NCBI RefSeq assembly: GCF_003473485.1
Contig: NC_053042.1
Span: 3,929,501 to 3,993,500 of the forward strand
DNA length: 64,000 nucleotides
Origin: Medicago truncatula
Taxonomy: Eukaryota > Streptophyta > Magnoliopsida > Fabales > Fabaceae
Direction of reading: 5' to 3'
Numbering within the stretch: position 1 is the first letter of the stretch; each line of letters starts with the position of its first letter. The notes under the pieces are model-generated. The model did not search any database and was not told the origin of the DNA. It saw only the letters and a program-made list of their open reading frames with translations. Below are positions 23,916-35,500 of the stretch, piece after piece. The translations under genes were made by a program, and so were the position numbers.

Positions 23916-25131
23916 CTAGTTCAGAGGGTCTATCTACAAAATACTTCTTGCCATATTATAAATATGAGAGCTGCAGCCTCATAAACCAATTCCAGTTTCT
24001 CCCTGCCATTAGTTATCAGTCAGTTTTCTAATTAAACCCACAATTTCTTTTATTACCTTTTAATGTGGAGAGTAATACCCAAGTTTATAACATTTTATAC
24101 CTTTACACAAGTTTGTAATAATTAGAACTTCCTTGGTAAATTGTGTACAAACTACAAATACCTTGATATACACTAGAACTAGAAATGTTGAGCAAATGGA
24201 TAGTTCTTTTCGATAAGTAAACATGGTGCAAATTGTGTATTGAAACAATTAGACTTTTCAATGGCAGACTTTGTTTACACGAAGTCATATAGTATGAACT
24301 TGTATAACTCACTAAATAAGTTTGTGTTACTTTTATTTTCATTTTTGTTTCAAAAGCTTTGTACTCAGAAAACCTTGATACTCCTTGGAATTAATAGCTG
24401 AGGTGAATTTGCTAACAGAACTTATGTTTTTGTGATGTCTGAACTTGCTTCCTTTTCTATCCTGTTGTTGTTGATATTGTGCTTTATTTGGTTTCAGTAT
24501 TTATTAATGGGAATTGTGTGATAAGCTGAAGATAGTGTATATGAGGGGAACTTCCTTATTTGTGTTGTTGTGATATCTGAACTTACTTCCCTTTTTCGAT
24601 TTTTGTTATTTTTTCTATTGTGTTCTTGTTAACTTTTTGAGCTAAGATTTTGATTTATTAGTCATCTAAATTCAATCTTTATTTCTGAATTTTTGTACTG
24701 TGACCTTACTCTTTGATTGTTTGAATTTAAAGTTTACGACTTTGATGAAAAAAATTCCTTTTTTTTTATTGGGTAAGGAGCTCCATTGTGGTAGAAAATG
24801 AATATAACAGTGTGACAGATTATGATTTCTATATATTGTTAAGCTCTTTTTTTACCTTTAAGTTGTTTTTAAATCCTACAGCAGAGCTCGTTTGCATTGT
24901 GATTTGATTCTTAAATGTTGAGACTTTAGGTGACAGAACAAAGTAGTCTTAAGATGTGGTTCATTAAACTTGAACTCTCGGGTTATCAGCCTTTTTAATA
25001 ACTCTATGAAAGCTGTCATTTGTGATTTTCAAAGCTTATTTACGCAGTTATGATAGAAACTGAATTAGTAATCTCAAAATGCACATTGATTTATATAATT
25101 CATTTGTCTTTTTTTCCTTCTAGAGTAAGAA

Positions 25132-25305
25132 ATGGGTAACGCTAAGAAGAAGGCTCAGATGTTCGTGAAACTTGTGTCTGCTGCGGGAACTGGATTCTTT
25201 TATGTTAAGAGGAAACCAAGACAGTTTACAGAGAAACTTGAGTTTCGAAAGTATGATCCCCGAGTTAATCGTCATGTGCTGTTTACAGAAGCTAAAATGA
25301 AGTGA
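25132..25305 (+). CDS. Ribosomal protein bL33, organellar (probably mitochondrial)
   Basis: A 57-residue protein, a structural part of the large subunit of a bacterial-type ribosome. The sequence holds the family core ([19 protein letters not shown], then [20 protein letters not shown]) and the basic start MGNAKKKAQ. Plant nuclear-encoded mitochondrial L33 proteins have this form and length. It has no Cys, so it is of the zinc-free type. The start ATG is the first after the leader intron acceptor; TGA is at 25,303-25,305. No separate presequence is visible; the basic N-terminus may act as an internal signal. The gene has a telo-box promoter and one 5'UTR intron. Confidence 0.93.
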   Translation: MGNAKKKAQMFVKLVSAAGTGFFYVKRKPRQFTEKLEFRKYDPRVNRHVLFTEAKMK

Positions 25306-25734
25306 TATAGTGCATCTTTCATTGCTTCCTTGTAACAATCTTGTACTTCTTTTTGAGACAATTATCACATTTTATATTACAGGTGGAATAATGCCAATCT
25401 TTTAATTGTTTGTTGAGATTGATTGTTAGTATGCAGTATTATTTGGGCTGTTTGTTTGACTCGTCTAAATTCATTTCTAGGACCAACTTTCCAAGAAATA
25501 TATTGATGAAATCTTATTTCTGGGTAATTTTTTAGAAACGGTTGGACCAATATTGTAAATTATCCCTAATTATTAAAATTTCAGAAATTTTCTCCACCAC
25601 TAAATTTGGCCTTATTTTGATAATGTGTCAGATTGAATAATGAATGGACAAGTCATTAGATTATCAATAAACTTTGTAAATAAATTATAGAATTATTCAA
25701 ATTTAATCAATAACTTTTCAATAAATTATTATAA

Positions 25735-25850
25735 ACCGGATGTTGTACCCCTTCCTCTCTGGGTTTTGGGATTCGAACCGAGTTTCTCAAGGTTGAAGAG
25801 ATAAACTCTCTCAACCAAGTTACTTCTCGGGAGACAGGCTATGTTGTACA
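25735..25850 (-). repeat. tRNA-like remnant
   Basis: Minus-strand reading gives GTTGAGAGAGTTTATCTCTT then, about 15 bp on, CTCGGTTCGAATCCCAAAAC, a B-box-like word. No full cloverleaf can be folded by eye. Probably a SINE or tRNA-derived fragment. Confidence 0.35.
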
Positions 25851-26099
25851 CCTTCTATGACTCATATATATGGCATATTTCACAATCAATTTATTATTTT
25901 TATTTTTTTGAAATAACAATCAATTCATTATTTGAAAAGCTTTTGTTTTGTAATATTGAAGCTTTATTCGGCCATTAAATACCATTGTTCTTATGTTTAC
26001 TCGTGGAAAAACGGATTCCAGTTTTTTATTGGGCTATTTTTTTTTAGACACACCCATATATAATTTTAATATGCATGTTGTATATTTTTAAATTAAAAT

Positions 26100-26560
26100 T
26101 TGAGGAGGTGCAACAAGTGGGGAGAAATTCAACACATCTCTGTCTTCTCTTCGTCATATGAATGAAGAGATGGTGCTAGCCATAGTACAATTTTGCTTGA
26201 AATGAAAGAGCAATAATATTTGGGAGAACACTTGCAATGATCTTTCTCCTATATGCATGTGAAGGTATTGGGTTGATGTGAGTTGGTCTCACCACAAAAA
26301 AGGGGTTAGATTGAAGGGATTTTAAAGCAATTTGCATGGATTTTCAACCTCGACAGATGAGTGGTTCAATGAAAGGACTTTAGGAGGGCTGGTTGTGGTG
26401 GTTTTTGAAGTAACCCATGTTTTAAATGGCTGCCTTATCTTATAGAGAAGAGATGTAGGGAGCTCTATCTTATAGAGACTTTAGGAGAATTCAATGCTAG
26501 TATTAGAGGAAGAAATTTGGTTAAGCAAATATTGAAACCTTTTTATGTCAACAATTGTGC
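26100..26560 (+). mobile_element. LINE-derived remnant, internally deleted relative of 12.8-13.8 kb
   Basis: GAGAAATTCAACACATCTCT near 26,125 and AGAGCAATAATATTTGGGAG near 26,207 both recur in the LINE remnant at 12,838-13,740, where they lie about 800 bp apart instead of 100. GGTTGATGTGAG near 26,271 matches 13,721. So the reverse-transcriptase core is missing here. Only broken frames remain. Confidence 0.6.
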
Positions 26561-26829
26561 TAACATTTTAGACAATATGAGGTGAGTTGGGTTATCAAGA
26601 TATCATCACATAACATTGAACTTTAATTTGAGCAATTAAGTGAGTTTATCTAAAAGATTCAGACAATAGGCATACAAGTCCTCTCATTTACATATTAACA
26701 TTTATTTTTCCATGTAATGTAGGATTTTTATTCGTATTTGATATACCAACAATTTTTCTCTCAAGCGTAAGTCCATTTATTCATCTAGGTATATTTTCTC
26801 TCAAGCAAAAGCTTTTCATTTGCATACAC

Positions 26830-27040
26830 TTGCCGTTGTTTTTGCTCCATCAACAAGACATGTTGTCAGACAATCCCATTGTCATATGAACTTTTGATAC
26901 AAAGAGTCGGTCGAACAATCGACTATAAGACAACTCCTAGAGATGCCCTTGTTAAATTATGAGCAACTGGATTAGCTTGTTGATTAATACAGTTTACCCT
27001 AAAGGTGTATTGAAGGAAAGGATGAGCCTGCACTGCAAAC
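26830..27040 (-). mobile_element. RNase H-like remnant of a retroelement
   Basis: Minus-strand reading gives VNCINQQANPVAHNLTRASL, close to the (R)xANxxAHxLAR motif at the end of the RNase H-like domain found after plant LINE reverse transcriptases. The frame is short and followed by a stop. Probably a separate fragment from the plus-strand LINE at 26.1 kb. Confidence 0.5.
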
Positions 27041-27291
27041 ATTAAATTACTAATTACAAAGTAGAACATTTGTATTAGTTGTTACATGCTTTTACTTTGC
27101 ATGTAGAAAAGGCATCAAATGAAATACAATGTTACAGATAAACGAGGAAAATACATTTATCCGGGTAACATAGAGTCATAGATGAAGGAAATTTTTTCTA
27201 AAACTCAGACAAAAGTACAGCTAAAAAAAGATTTTGTTGAGTAAGGTAATTCTTGTCTTGTTTTTAGATCCTACAAAATCACAAATGTATA

Positions 27292-27500
27292 AGTTTAGTC
27301 CCTATAAAATTTTATTGGTAGTTTTAGTCCTCCGTAATATTGTAATTTGCAAGAATCTCTATTTAAAAAACTTTTTACAAAAATAGACATTTTTAATCTT
27401 GCAAAATAGTCTCTATAAAATACAAATAGGGATTAAAAGTAAATAAAATAATTGTAGAGATTAAACTTGAAAACTTGTAATTTTGTGCAAATTAAAAACA
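27292..27500. repeat. TTTAGTCCCTATAAA-type legume repeat
   Basis: TTTAGTCCCTATAAAATTTT at the left and GTAGAGATTAAACTTG-like words at the right are opposite-facing. The same type of phrase is found at 35,236-35,350, 40,660-40,745 and 45,988-46,120. Ends are not sharp. Confidence 0.5.
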
Positions 27501-28370
27501 TATTTAACCATTTTTATTATTAGTGTTAAAATTGCTGAGAACACAATTCTATTTTATATTATTAGCATAAAAAATGCATAAAACTACAAACTCTCCTGAA
27601 GTAGGATATTATTCTTTTGGGATTCATTTCCACACTGGGAAAGTAATTTATTATACTAATTTTAAAATACATCTGCAGCTGAAAGGTAGAGTTATGGGAC
27701 CCCAAAAGCCTTAAATATATTCATTCAATAGGCACGTGACTAGGAACAACTGCTTGTTATTGAGAGAGGTCCTCCTTCTAGCTAAAAAAATGCTTTGCAT
27801 GTGATTCTTGGGCCACATCCCTCTAATTTTTCTTTTATTTAGTTGAGAGGAAATTATGTATAGTGTACTGTACTCCTACTGTTTAAGGAAAATAAAATTG
27901 TGTCACATACAAAAATAATATTTTTGACATACAAAGGAATGTAATACTGACTACTAAAGTATATAGTTTTACTTTATAACATTTTTTAGGGATATTAAAT
28001 TTTTCTTGACTTATTATACCATATACATGAATGGTAAAAGAAATATAGTTAGCATGTTCATTTTTTAAGTTAGACTTAGACTTACAAAAAAGTTTATCAA
28101 GCCTAATAGGTTTGTTTGCAGGTATATATATCTAATGAAAACTATAGACATATTAAAATAATTTTAAACAAATAAATTAGTTCATAGTTTTCTCGTATTC
28201 TCTTGAGTCTTAACCCAAGTTCAATCACTGTAAAAATAGAAACCCTAGACTTTCAGCAAGTTGAGTTGCAACTTGCAAGTTGTCTGATCTGTACTTTGAA
28301 ATTTTTGATAGAAACCTCAATGATTTTCTAGATGTTGATGGACATTTACATAAATTGTTTTAGTGTATCA
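27500..28370. other. Intergenic, nothing recognised
   Basis: AT-rich with no open frame above 60 codons and no clear inverted or direct repeat. Confidence 0.35.
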
Positions 28371-28530
28371 TTGGTTTTTTGTGTCTGGTCTTCCTGATGA
28401 TTTTGTTGGTATGGTTGATAATGGTATTGTGGTTTTGCATGGTTAGGGTTGTTACCACCCTGGAAATTGTTGTTGTACTAATTTTGATTATGAATTTGGC
28501 CTTGTATTTGGTTGTTAACAAAGTTAATCT
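28370..28530 (-). mobile_element. Possible retroelement gag fragment
   Basis: Minus-strand reading gives a low-complexity Asn/Gln/Pro stretch (NNNFQGGNNPNHAKPQYHYQ), as in the region before the zinc knuckle of some plant Ty3-type gag proteins. It is interrupted by a stop. Simple low-complexity sequence is an alternative. Confidence 0.3.
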
Positions 28531-28731
28531 CTTATTCTTTTAGACATGATGGGCTACACTTGTGTGTTCTTAAATTTCAAAAACTAGTCATTGAACACAC
28601 TCTTATAAAATGGTCTACGTTGATAGTAAAAATTAAAGCAAATCACGCATTTATAAAAAAAAATTGGAACAAGCTCACACATTTATAATTAAAAGACTCT
28701 TTGTAAATTTATAGATACACTTATTATTATT

Positions 28732-30030
28732 TTTTGGCTAAAATACGTAAATCATCTTTATAAATTAGCGTGTTTTTGATTTTTGTCTCTATATCTTTTT
28801 TTGTTCTAAAATAACTCATGTAAGTTATAAACGTTTTGTTTTTTTGTCTTTGCCGCCATCATCTCTTACAAAAGCTCACATGTGGTAAAGAGCGGCTGAC
28901 GTGGCGACGTGTGACATGGAAAAAGATATTTATGTGTCGTTCCTCGATGTTGAGTCAGAAAGTTAGAGGGACCAAAACAAAACAAAAAAACAAAATTCGA
29001 AAAGGGACCAAAACCAAAAAATAAGAAAGACAACGAATAAAAAAAATTCCAGGAAATTCTTCATCTTCTTCCTTCTATTTCTTCTTCATCATCTTTAACA
29101 CCACCTTCATCAACATTAATAAAAATCTAGAGAAAAATATTCAAAAGCAACAATCATCAACAACATCACCATCATCTAATCACTACACCACCATCAACAA
29201 CAAGTGAGAACAACACCCAATTTCATCATCAAAATCATTCAAATACTCAACATACATAAAATCATTCAAGAAATCATCTTTAATCCAACACCTAGAATCC
29301 TAATTTCTGAGGTAAAATAAGAATTACTTCTAGAACCAAAGCAAAAGCAACAAAGTAGAATGTCAAACACAAAAAACCAAAACAAAACAACTCTTCGACT
29401 CTCTCATTCACCTATCATCATCTTCAATGACACCTATGGTTGAAACCTAAATGTTTAAATTCCTTTGTTTCTTTTAAGGTATCAATTTTTGTTTTTTTTT
29501 TTCAAAATAATTATCAAAAAATGTTTGTTCTCAAATTTTTGCAATCCGGGAAAATATTTTCTCCTTTTTGGCCTTGGGGTTGTTCAATTCAAAATACAAA
29601 TGAACATTCATGTATTGAGATTTTTAAATTCTGTTCAAGATTGTCTCTCGTTTTTAAATTCGAAATATAAAGATGAAGAATTTCCTGGATATTTTTTGGA
29701 TTTGTTGTCTTCTCGTTTTTTGGTTTTGGTCCCTCTGTGAATTTTATTTTTTGGTTTTGGTCCCTTAACTTTCTGACTCATCATCGAGGAACAACACATA
29801 AAACTTTCTGACTCATCATCGAGGAACAACACATAAACATCTTTTGCCATGTAACACGTCGCCATTTCAGCCGTTGTTTGTCACATGTGCATTTTTGTAA
29901 CAGATGATGACAGCAGGGACCAAAAGCAAAATGTTTATTACTTACAAGGGTTATTTTAGAAAGAAAAAAAAAGGGACGAAAACCAACAACACACGAACTT
30001 GAATGGACGATTTACATATCTAGCCATAAA
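28732..30030. mobile_element. Foldback/Mutator-like element with about 340-bp inverted ends
   Basis: The left arm (28,732-29,070) and right arm (29,670-30,030) are reverse complements with moderate divergence. Examples are GGCTAAAATACGTAAATCAT against GGCTAGATATGTAAATCGTC reversed, CACATGTG..GACGTGTGACATGG and its mirror, and the GGACCAAAAC..AAATTCCAGGAAATTCTTCATC stretch. The 600-bp centre is non-coding. Very long inverted ends suggest a non-autonomous Mutator-like or foldback element; no exact target duplication was seen. Open frames inside are by-products. Confidence 0.8.
29767..29836. repeat. 35-bp tandem duplication in the right arm
   Basis: Two copies of a 34-bp unit starting AACTTTCTGACTCATCATCG, separated by one A. 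The left arm has the unit once (near 28,935-28,970), so the duplication arose after the arms formed. Confidence 0.85.
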
Positions 30031-31713
30031 TAAATTAATGGTAATAGTTATACACAGTTTGTTGTTGAAAAACTCTAAAGCACCTCAAACAACAACAAAT
30101 AAAACATAAAATTATTTAGATCACTCTTTAATATTTTTTGGACTTTGATCCTCTCCTTTTTTCATTCTCCATTTCATGTCTCATTCTTGATATTTTCTCA
30201 CTCTTAATCTTATTTTATTTTTATTTTTTTCTTTATGTTGATATTCTCTCTAAAATTTAGAGAGAAAGACACAAAATACAAAACGAGGAAGAAGGAGGGG
30301 ATCCAACCTCGTATTTTTCATAGAATAAACCATTCTAATGTGATTACTACAAACTTAATGTCTCTTTAGACAAACCACGACCAAAACTTCGGCAATAAAG
30401 AGATAAAACTTGTTAACATTTTCTTAAAGAGAATTAATTAAATGGATCTATTAAAGAGAATTAATTAAATGATAAGTAAAAATGAGAGAAATAAAAATAA
30501 TTTGAGAATAATTTTTTTTAGGGTGTTGTTAACCGGTATTTTCAAAGCAATGATTAAGGAGATTAAAAATACTTTAATTTTGCATTAAAAATTATAATTT
30601 TTCAACTTTTTAAAAAGCTAAATTCAACATTTTTCACTATTTTTCTAACAAATTATTTCTATTTATGTTATCTTAACTAAAGTCTCAACGGCACTAATAG
30701 CATTTTCCTTTTTTTTTAACGGTGAAAAGAATAAATTATCTTTAATTACTTTCTATTGTTAAGACGAGCTATGACGAGGAACTATGTAGGGAAAGAAACT
30801 AGATGGGCTAATGATGGAGAGGTTTTGTTCCTAAATAAGGAACATGACTTAATATGGGGAACAGTAGTAGATTAAGAAAGCTCTCAAATTATATCCCAAA
30901 ATTAAAACTAAAGATAAAAAAAAGACACAAATGTCATAATAAAGTATAATAATGAAATGTTTGGTTAAAAAGAAGTTGTCGTGTTGTTTGGATAACGAAA
31001 TTTGTGATATAGTGATTGGTAAAATCGTTGGGTAACAATATTAAAAGAAAGAGAAATATACATGCAGACGTGAAAACGACCTATTTGGATTATTGATAGG
31101 AACGTTAACGGCGTCAAAGAAAGATGTGTGTTTAGGGCTGTGGTTGTCAGGCTTTTGATTATAGGGTGGGGGCCATATAGGAATCATGATCATAATAGAG
31201 ACTGGACACAAATCACCTTCCCGAGGAGTAATAAGTAAGGGTAGTAGTAGTAACTTTTTTGAGTCATTCATTGATGCATGCAAGTTAATCAAAAGAGAGT
31301 ACCTAAAGTTTGTGGTCTTGTGGGTCCTACTTTTATCTGAAATGTTAACCATTTCTCTTTAAGGTATCAAAATAAATAAGTTTGCATCGAAAAATCGTAT
31401 AATCATTGATAAGAAAAAAATAAAGTCTTATATTTTTAAGATAAAATTTCTATTAATGAAATTCTTAACAATTGCTTTTAGAACACCGGTTAGCAAAACC
31501 CTACTTTATATACTTAAATATTTTCTGTTATGAATAATGTTTTTCAGCACATTAGGTGCTCTACTTTGTTAATGGTCGTGTTAATAAGTGCTAATCTTAA
31601 TTTATTTTGTTTGGTTAAGCAGTATATGGCTAGAATTTACTTTTTATTTAAAGTGAATGAGTTGATGTTCAGAATTCGAAGTTGATCCATACATATAATA
31701 ATATAGGTAAATA
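30031..31713. other. Intergenic, no supported gene
   Basis: Mostly AT-rich sequence. A 103-codon minus-strand frame at 31,041-31,352 has no domain, signal or duplicate and is not supported as a gene. Confidence 0.35.
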
Positions 31714-31867
31714 TATTAATTTGTGCCCTCTTAAAGGCACATGTTAAGGTATTCATTATAAAAATATACGTATCAAAAGTTATGTAATCAACTTCTAAAA
31801 ACTTAAAATATTATATTTTTCAATGTAAAACTCTTTTTGAATTTCTTAACATGGGCACAAGTTAACA
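31714..31867. mobile_element. Small inverted-repeat element
   Basis: The left end ATTAATTTGTGCCC is mirrored by GGGCACAAGTTAACAT at the right; both are followed inward by a (T)GTTAAG word. The interior is AT-rich and non-coding. No clear target duplication. Confidence 0.5.
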
Positions 31868-32920
31868 TGATCCAATAATGTATTATCTATATCAACTAAG
31901 TCATGGTTGCTCTAATCTTAATGTTAACAACACACTTTATGATTATATTTTTCAACACATTATTATTGATTGATCAAAATTTATGTGGATACTATAAAAT
32001 TTAGACGAGACTCGTTTGATTTTGTTAGTTTATGTTAATTTTAATTAGTAAAGAAAATATGTTTTCTTGAAATTGTGTGTTAAGGAGTATGAGAAAGAAG
32101 GAAAGAAACCATTCCCTTTCAACCAATGAATCCTAGTCCTAGCTTCTGCTAAATACGAACAAAGTCAATATTACTTCCTTTTTCATGTTTCTATGTCATT
32201 ATTTGGAACTTTAAAAAATGTCACTGTTTGGATAATTGCTTCATGGTGGCCTGCAGTAAATTTTGTTCCCTCTTTTTCTTCTTTTCTCATCTTTCCCCAC
32301 TCACTCTCACAAGTTTACTCTTTTTGATTATAAATTTTTATCTTAGTCAAAATATTTTATGAATTTAAATTTTATTTATTAATACTGTTTATTTATGTAA
32401 AAACATGATACAGCACTCTAATACTACATATGGTCATTAATCAATTAGTAAGTTTTAGGACTAATAATTTGTTACGGAACTGGTTATAATCGTAGATGAT
32501 AGTGTGCATGTGTAAATATTTCTATTTCTATATAAAAAAAAATTGTAGAATGTAAATTAATTTATTTTTTATTTTTTTAGTTAATATTGACGGCTTGTAG
32601 AGTTTCAAATTTCAACTATACATAACTAATTATAGGTTCTAGGTACTAGTATTAACAAGATCAATTAAAGTTGTGTGGTAAACCAAACTTGTGTACGAAC
32701 TAGGGTTGCATCTAAGAGAAGGACTAGCACTACCTAGATGTGCCGAACCATTTGAGAGGCATCACATTTATGACTCAAGTTGGAGAAATCAAAAAGTGAT
32801 TTTATATTCATAAAGTTTTTTTTTAAACAGCAAAAGTAATAAAACTAATACTAGTAGTATAATATAAGCAAGAAGTCGTGCTTAGAAAAAAAATATTACA
32901 AACAGTTAATGGTTCGTCTT
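31868..32920. other. Intergenic, nothing recognised
   Basis: AT-rich DNA with no long frame and no paired repeat ends. Confidence 0.35.
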
Positions 32921-32924
32921 CGAA

Positions 32925-32985
32925 AGCTTAGCTCAGTTGATAAAGATAATACAAGATCTGAGGTTTAAACCTCGACCACCAAAAA
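32925..32985 (+). repeat. tRNA-like (A/B box) remnant
   Basis: TTAGCTCAGTTGATAAAGAT is an A-box-like word and GAGGTTTAAACCTCGACCAC, 25 bp on, is B-box-like with a small hairpin. Acceptor-stem pairing is absent, so a tRNA-derived repeat is more likely than a tRNA. Confidence 0.45.
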
Positions 32986-33369
32986 TAAAAATGGTTCCTA
33001 AGAAAAATAACATCCAACATTATCAGTGATTTTATATTTGTAAAGTTGATTTTAACATGTTTCAATTATATTGATTAGTGGATTGAGGACTCCTTCCCCT
33101 TCTTCGACCCCCAATTCGTATCTAATTAATTTTCATATTTTAATTTAAAATTATATTTTGTTTAACTCTTATATATGAATGCAGCGTATGTTTGATTTCA
33201 TTTTTGAGAAGGTTAAAATTTATTTTAAAGTTGTAGAATTTATTGCAATATATCTAGATCAAATTTTACACTAATGAATATATTTGAACATAAATCATTT
33301 TATCTAGATCAATTTTACATAATATTTTAAATCAAAATTAATTTTTGTCGTAAAACCATACACTAATGT

Positions 33370-33596
33370 TTCTTTTCCTTTCTATTGTTTAATATTAATT
33401 GCTATATTTTCTTCTAATTTTTTAAATTTCTCTATAAAAATTATCACCATTAATGAAGGACAAATTTAATAAAAAAAACAGAGAATGATTTTGTAAAATA
33501 ATGAACGGCTATTTTTTTTTCATGCAAAATTAGTTACATTTTTAATTTATATAAAATTGTTAAAATGATTTATAATTTAATACGAGATAGAATCTT
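33370..33596. mobile_element. Degenerate relative of the 11.48-kb MITE
   Basis: Shares the internal words CATTAATGAAGGA, TGTAAAAT..A and CAAAATTAGTTACATTT in the same order as 11,482-11,727. Its right end AATTTAATACGAGATAGAAT is a worn version of AATTTTGGACGGAGGAAG. The left end is lost. Confidence 0.5.
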
Positions 33597-34139
33597 CCAC
33601 GTATTGTTGTATGCTTCTTAATATATTTAAATAACATGTAACAAGAGTTGAGTTTTATTTTAGCCTCTTAAAAAAAAAAAATGTAACATTTACCGTAGCT
33701 TCTTATGACTGATGTGTGTGTTCTTTTTGTTTGCCTATGCTAACAGGGCCCCGTTTCCGATGGGAGACCTCAATAGGTCTCCTACCATAGGAGACATGCT
33801 CTTTTTTTTTTTTTTTTTTTTTTACAAAAATGAATGTGAGGATAAAGGTCAACCAACCCTTAGATCAAAATGCTTACCGTACACCTTCAACATTCAATTG
33901 TTTTCTTTTATTTTAAATTAGTAGTGTATTTTTCTTGTGTTGGTCTTATAACTTGCATTTGTAGGTCAAGCCAGTATTAGTTACCTGTTGTTGCAGGTCA
34001 TCAGTAATATATTAATCACATGTAACTTTAAAAATAATTTGATGTATATATGTATGTGGTTTTTCCAAACTACAAAATTAATAGTTAACTTTAATATTTA
34101 ACTATTAATTGTTTGTTTTTAAGAAAAAAATAATATAAA

Positions 34140-34345
34140 TTTTTAAGTTTGGGGGGCATTTTGCACATAAGTGCAAAACTTCAGGGGGATATTTGCAAAA
34201 CGTCATGTTCACTAACAGAAAAATTTGACGGAGGGGGTAAATTGACTAACATTGTGAAATTTCAGGGGGGTAATTGAAGTTTTGTTAATTTCAGGGGGGT
34301 AATTGATGAAACTTACAATTTCAGGGGGGAAATTGACTATTTACT
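34140..34345. repeat. AATTTCAGGGGGG-type repeat
   Basis: Phrases such as AATTTCAGGGGGGTAATTGA recur at about 34,257, 34,289 and 34,317, spaced about 30 bp, after related ACTTCAGGGGGATATTTG text. A dispersed non-coding plant repeat, lying inside E1. Confidence 0.6.
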
Positions 34346-34380
34346 CATTACTTTATTAAAGACAAAAATTAAACATTATA

Positions 34381-34638
34381 CTCCCTCCGTCCCTCAATAA
34401 ATGACCTAGTTGACAATATACATTATTGACTTAATATACTTTGACCATATTTTTCTACTAATTCACAAAGATAAATAATATTATGTAAGATGTTGTTGGA
34501 ATCGTCTCGATGAATATTTTTAAAATATTAAGTTTTCATAATTTTTTTTAATAGAAAATTGAAGATATCAAAGATAAAACATATGCATTGGTACGTCTGT
34601 CGAAGTCAACTAGATCATTTAATATGGGACGGAGGGAG
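34381..34638. mobile_element. Stowaway-like MITE inside E1
   Basis: Ends CTCCCTCCGTCCCTCAATAA and, reversed, CTCCCTCCGTCCCATATTAA are flanked by TA (34,379-34,380; 34,639-34,640). Also AATGACCTAGTTGAC at the left and GTCAACTAGATCATTTAAT at the right. 258 bp, non-coding, well preserved. An older inverted relative is at 46,557-46,818. Confidence 0.93.
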
Positions 34639-35235
34639 TAATATACATTACTAGTGGGTCAACATGTCTAAAGATCTATGCCATTGAAAACTTCTTTTCA
34701 AATCCAATGGCTAAAAAGCATTTTAGAAACCAAAAAAAAAAAAAAATGTAGTCACCTACGGTAGGAGACCCATTGAGGTCTCCTACCGTAGCCTAAGCCA
34801 TGCTAACAGGTGCCGTTTAAGGTAGGAGACGTGAATAGGTCTCCTACGGTAGGAGACTATATAAAAGGAAGTTTTTTTTTTTTTCCTATTAAAATAATTT
34901 GTCTTTGGAGGTGGTTGTACATTGGTAACTTGTTGTTGGAGGTAAATTCTATTTAAATTATTCATTTAAGTGCAGGGCAATCTTGGAATATCCTCTTAAA
35001 TAAAAAAATTATTTTTCCACCAAATCTGTAATGATTACAACATCGTTGCTATTCCTTTGAACGCCATTTTTTTCTATAATGACTTCATTTTTTTCTTTAG
35101 AGAAATATAACGACTTCATATAATGAGGAAGTTGAAAATATATTCACGTTTTTACTATAGATTGAATATTATGATTTTTTTTTTAAATAATTGAATATTA
35201 TTAATCGAATGGTCGATAGACAACAAGAGTTAAAT

Positions 35236-35350
35236 AAGTTTTTAGTCCCGATAAATATATTGAATATTGTTTTTAGATCTCAAAAAAAAAAAATACATGT
35301 TTTAGTCCCTATAAATTAAAATTTGTTTAATTTTACTTAAAGATTTTAAT
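35236..35350. repeat. TTTAGTCCC-type legume repeat
   Basis: TTTTTAGTCCCGATAAATAT and TTTTAGTCCCTATAAATTAA recur within 75 bp. Same type as 27,292-27,500. Confidence 0.45.
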
Positions 35351-35500
35351 TTTTTAACACTTTTTTACATAAATGTTAAGAGCATTAAAAGGAACTCTTT
35401 TATAAAAAATTATATTTTTTTCACATGCAATGAATTAAATTAGAATATTTCTAAACTCACTACCAAAAAAAGAATATTTATAAACAACAAAGTTTTAAGA

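Larger units (their letters stand above)
22771..25123 (+). other. 5'UTR intron of the bL33 gene
   Basis: Donor AAAG|GTATGA at 22,771 and acceptor TTCTAG|AGTAAGAA ending at 25,123, 8 bp before the start codon. At 2,353 bp it is over ten times the coding length. It carries nested MITEs, so much of its size is transposon. First introns of this type often raise expression in plants. Confidence 0.7.
33737..34808. mobile_element. Hairpin-ended element E1, flanked by ATGCTAACA
   Basis: The element itself is 33,746-34,799. ATGCTAACA stands before it (33,737-33,745) and after it (34,800-34,808). The left end has a hairpin (GGAGACCT..AGGTCTCC) and then a run of about 22 T. The right end mirrors this: a run of A, then a perfect 14-bp stem at 34,756-34,769 / 34,778-34,791 (CTACGGTAGGAGAC), then GCCTAAGCC. 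So the ends are inverted repeats that can each snap back. A 9-bp target duplication suits Mutator-like elements. Inside are a Stowaway MITE and a G-run repeat; no transposase. Confidence 0.7.

Noticed and set aside
23682..24031. Two 87-100-codon frames in the bL33 leader intron
   Set aside because: They translate a G-rich repeat in two frames and have no family signature.
28836..29865. Open frames in the 28.7-30.0-kb region
   Set aside because: They lie in inverted arms and the non-coding centre of a foldback element; similar peptides from both arms reflect the repeat.
31041..31352. 103-codon minus-strand open frame
   Set aside because: No domain, signal peptide, duplicate or codon pattern supports it; AT-rich DNA gives such frames by chance.
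32925..32985. Functional tRNA gene
   Set aside because: A- and B-box-like words are present but the acceptor and anticodon stems do not pair.
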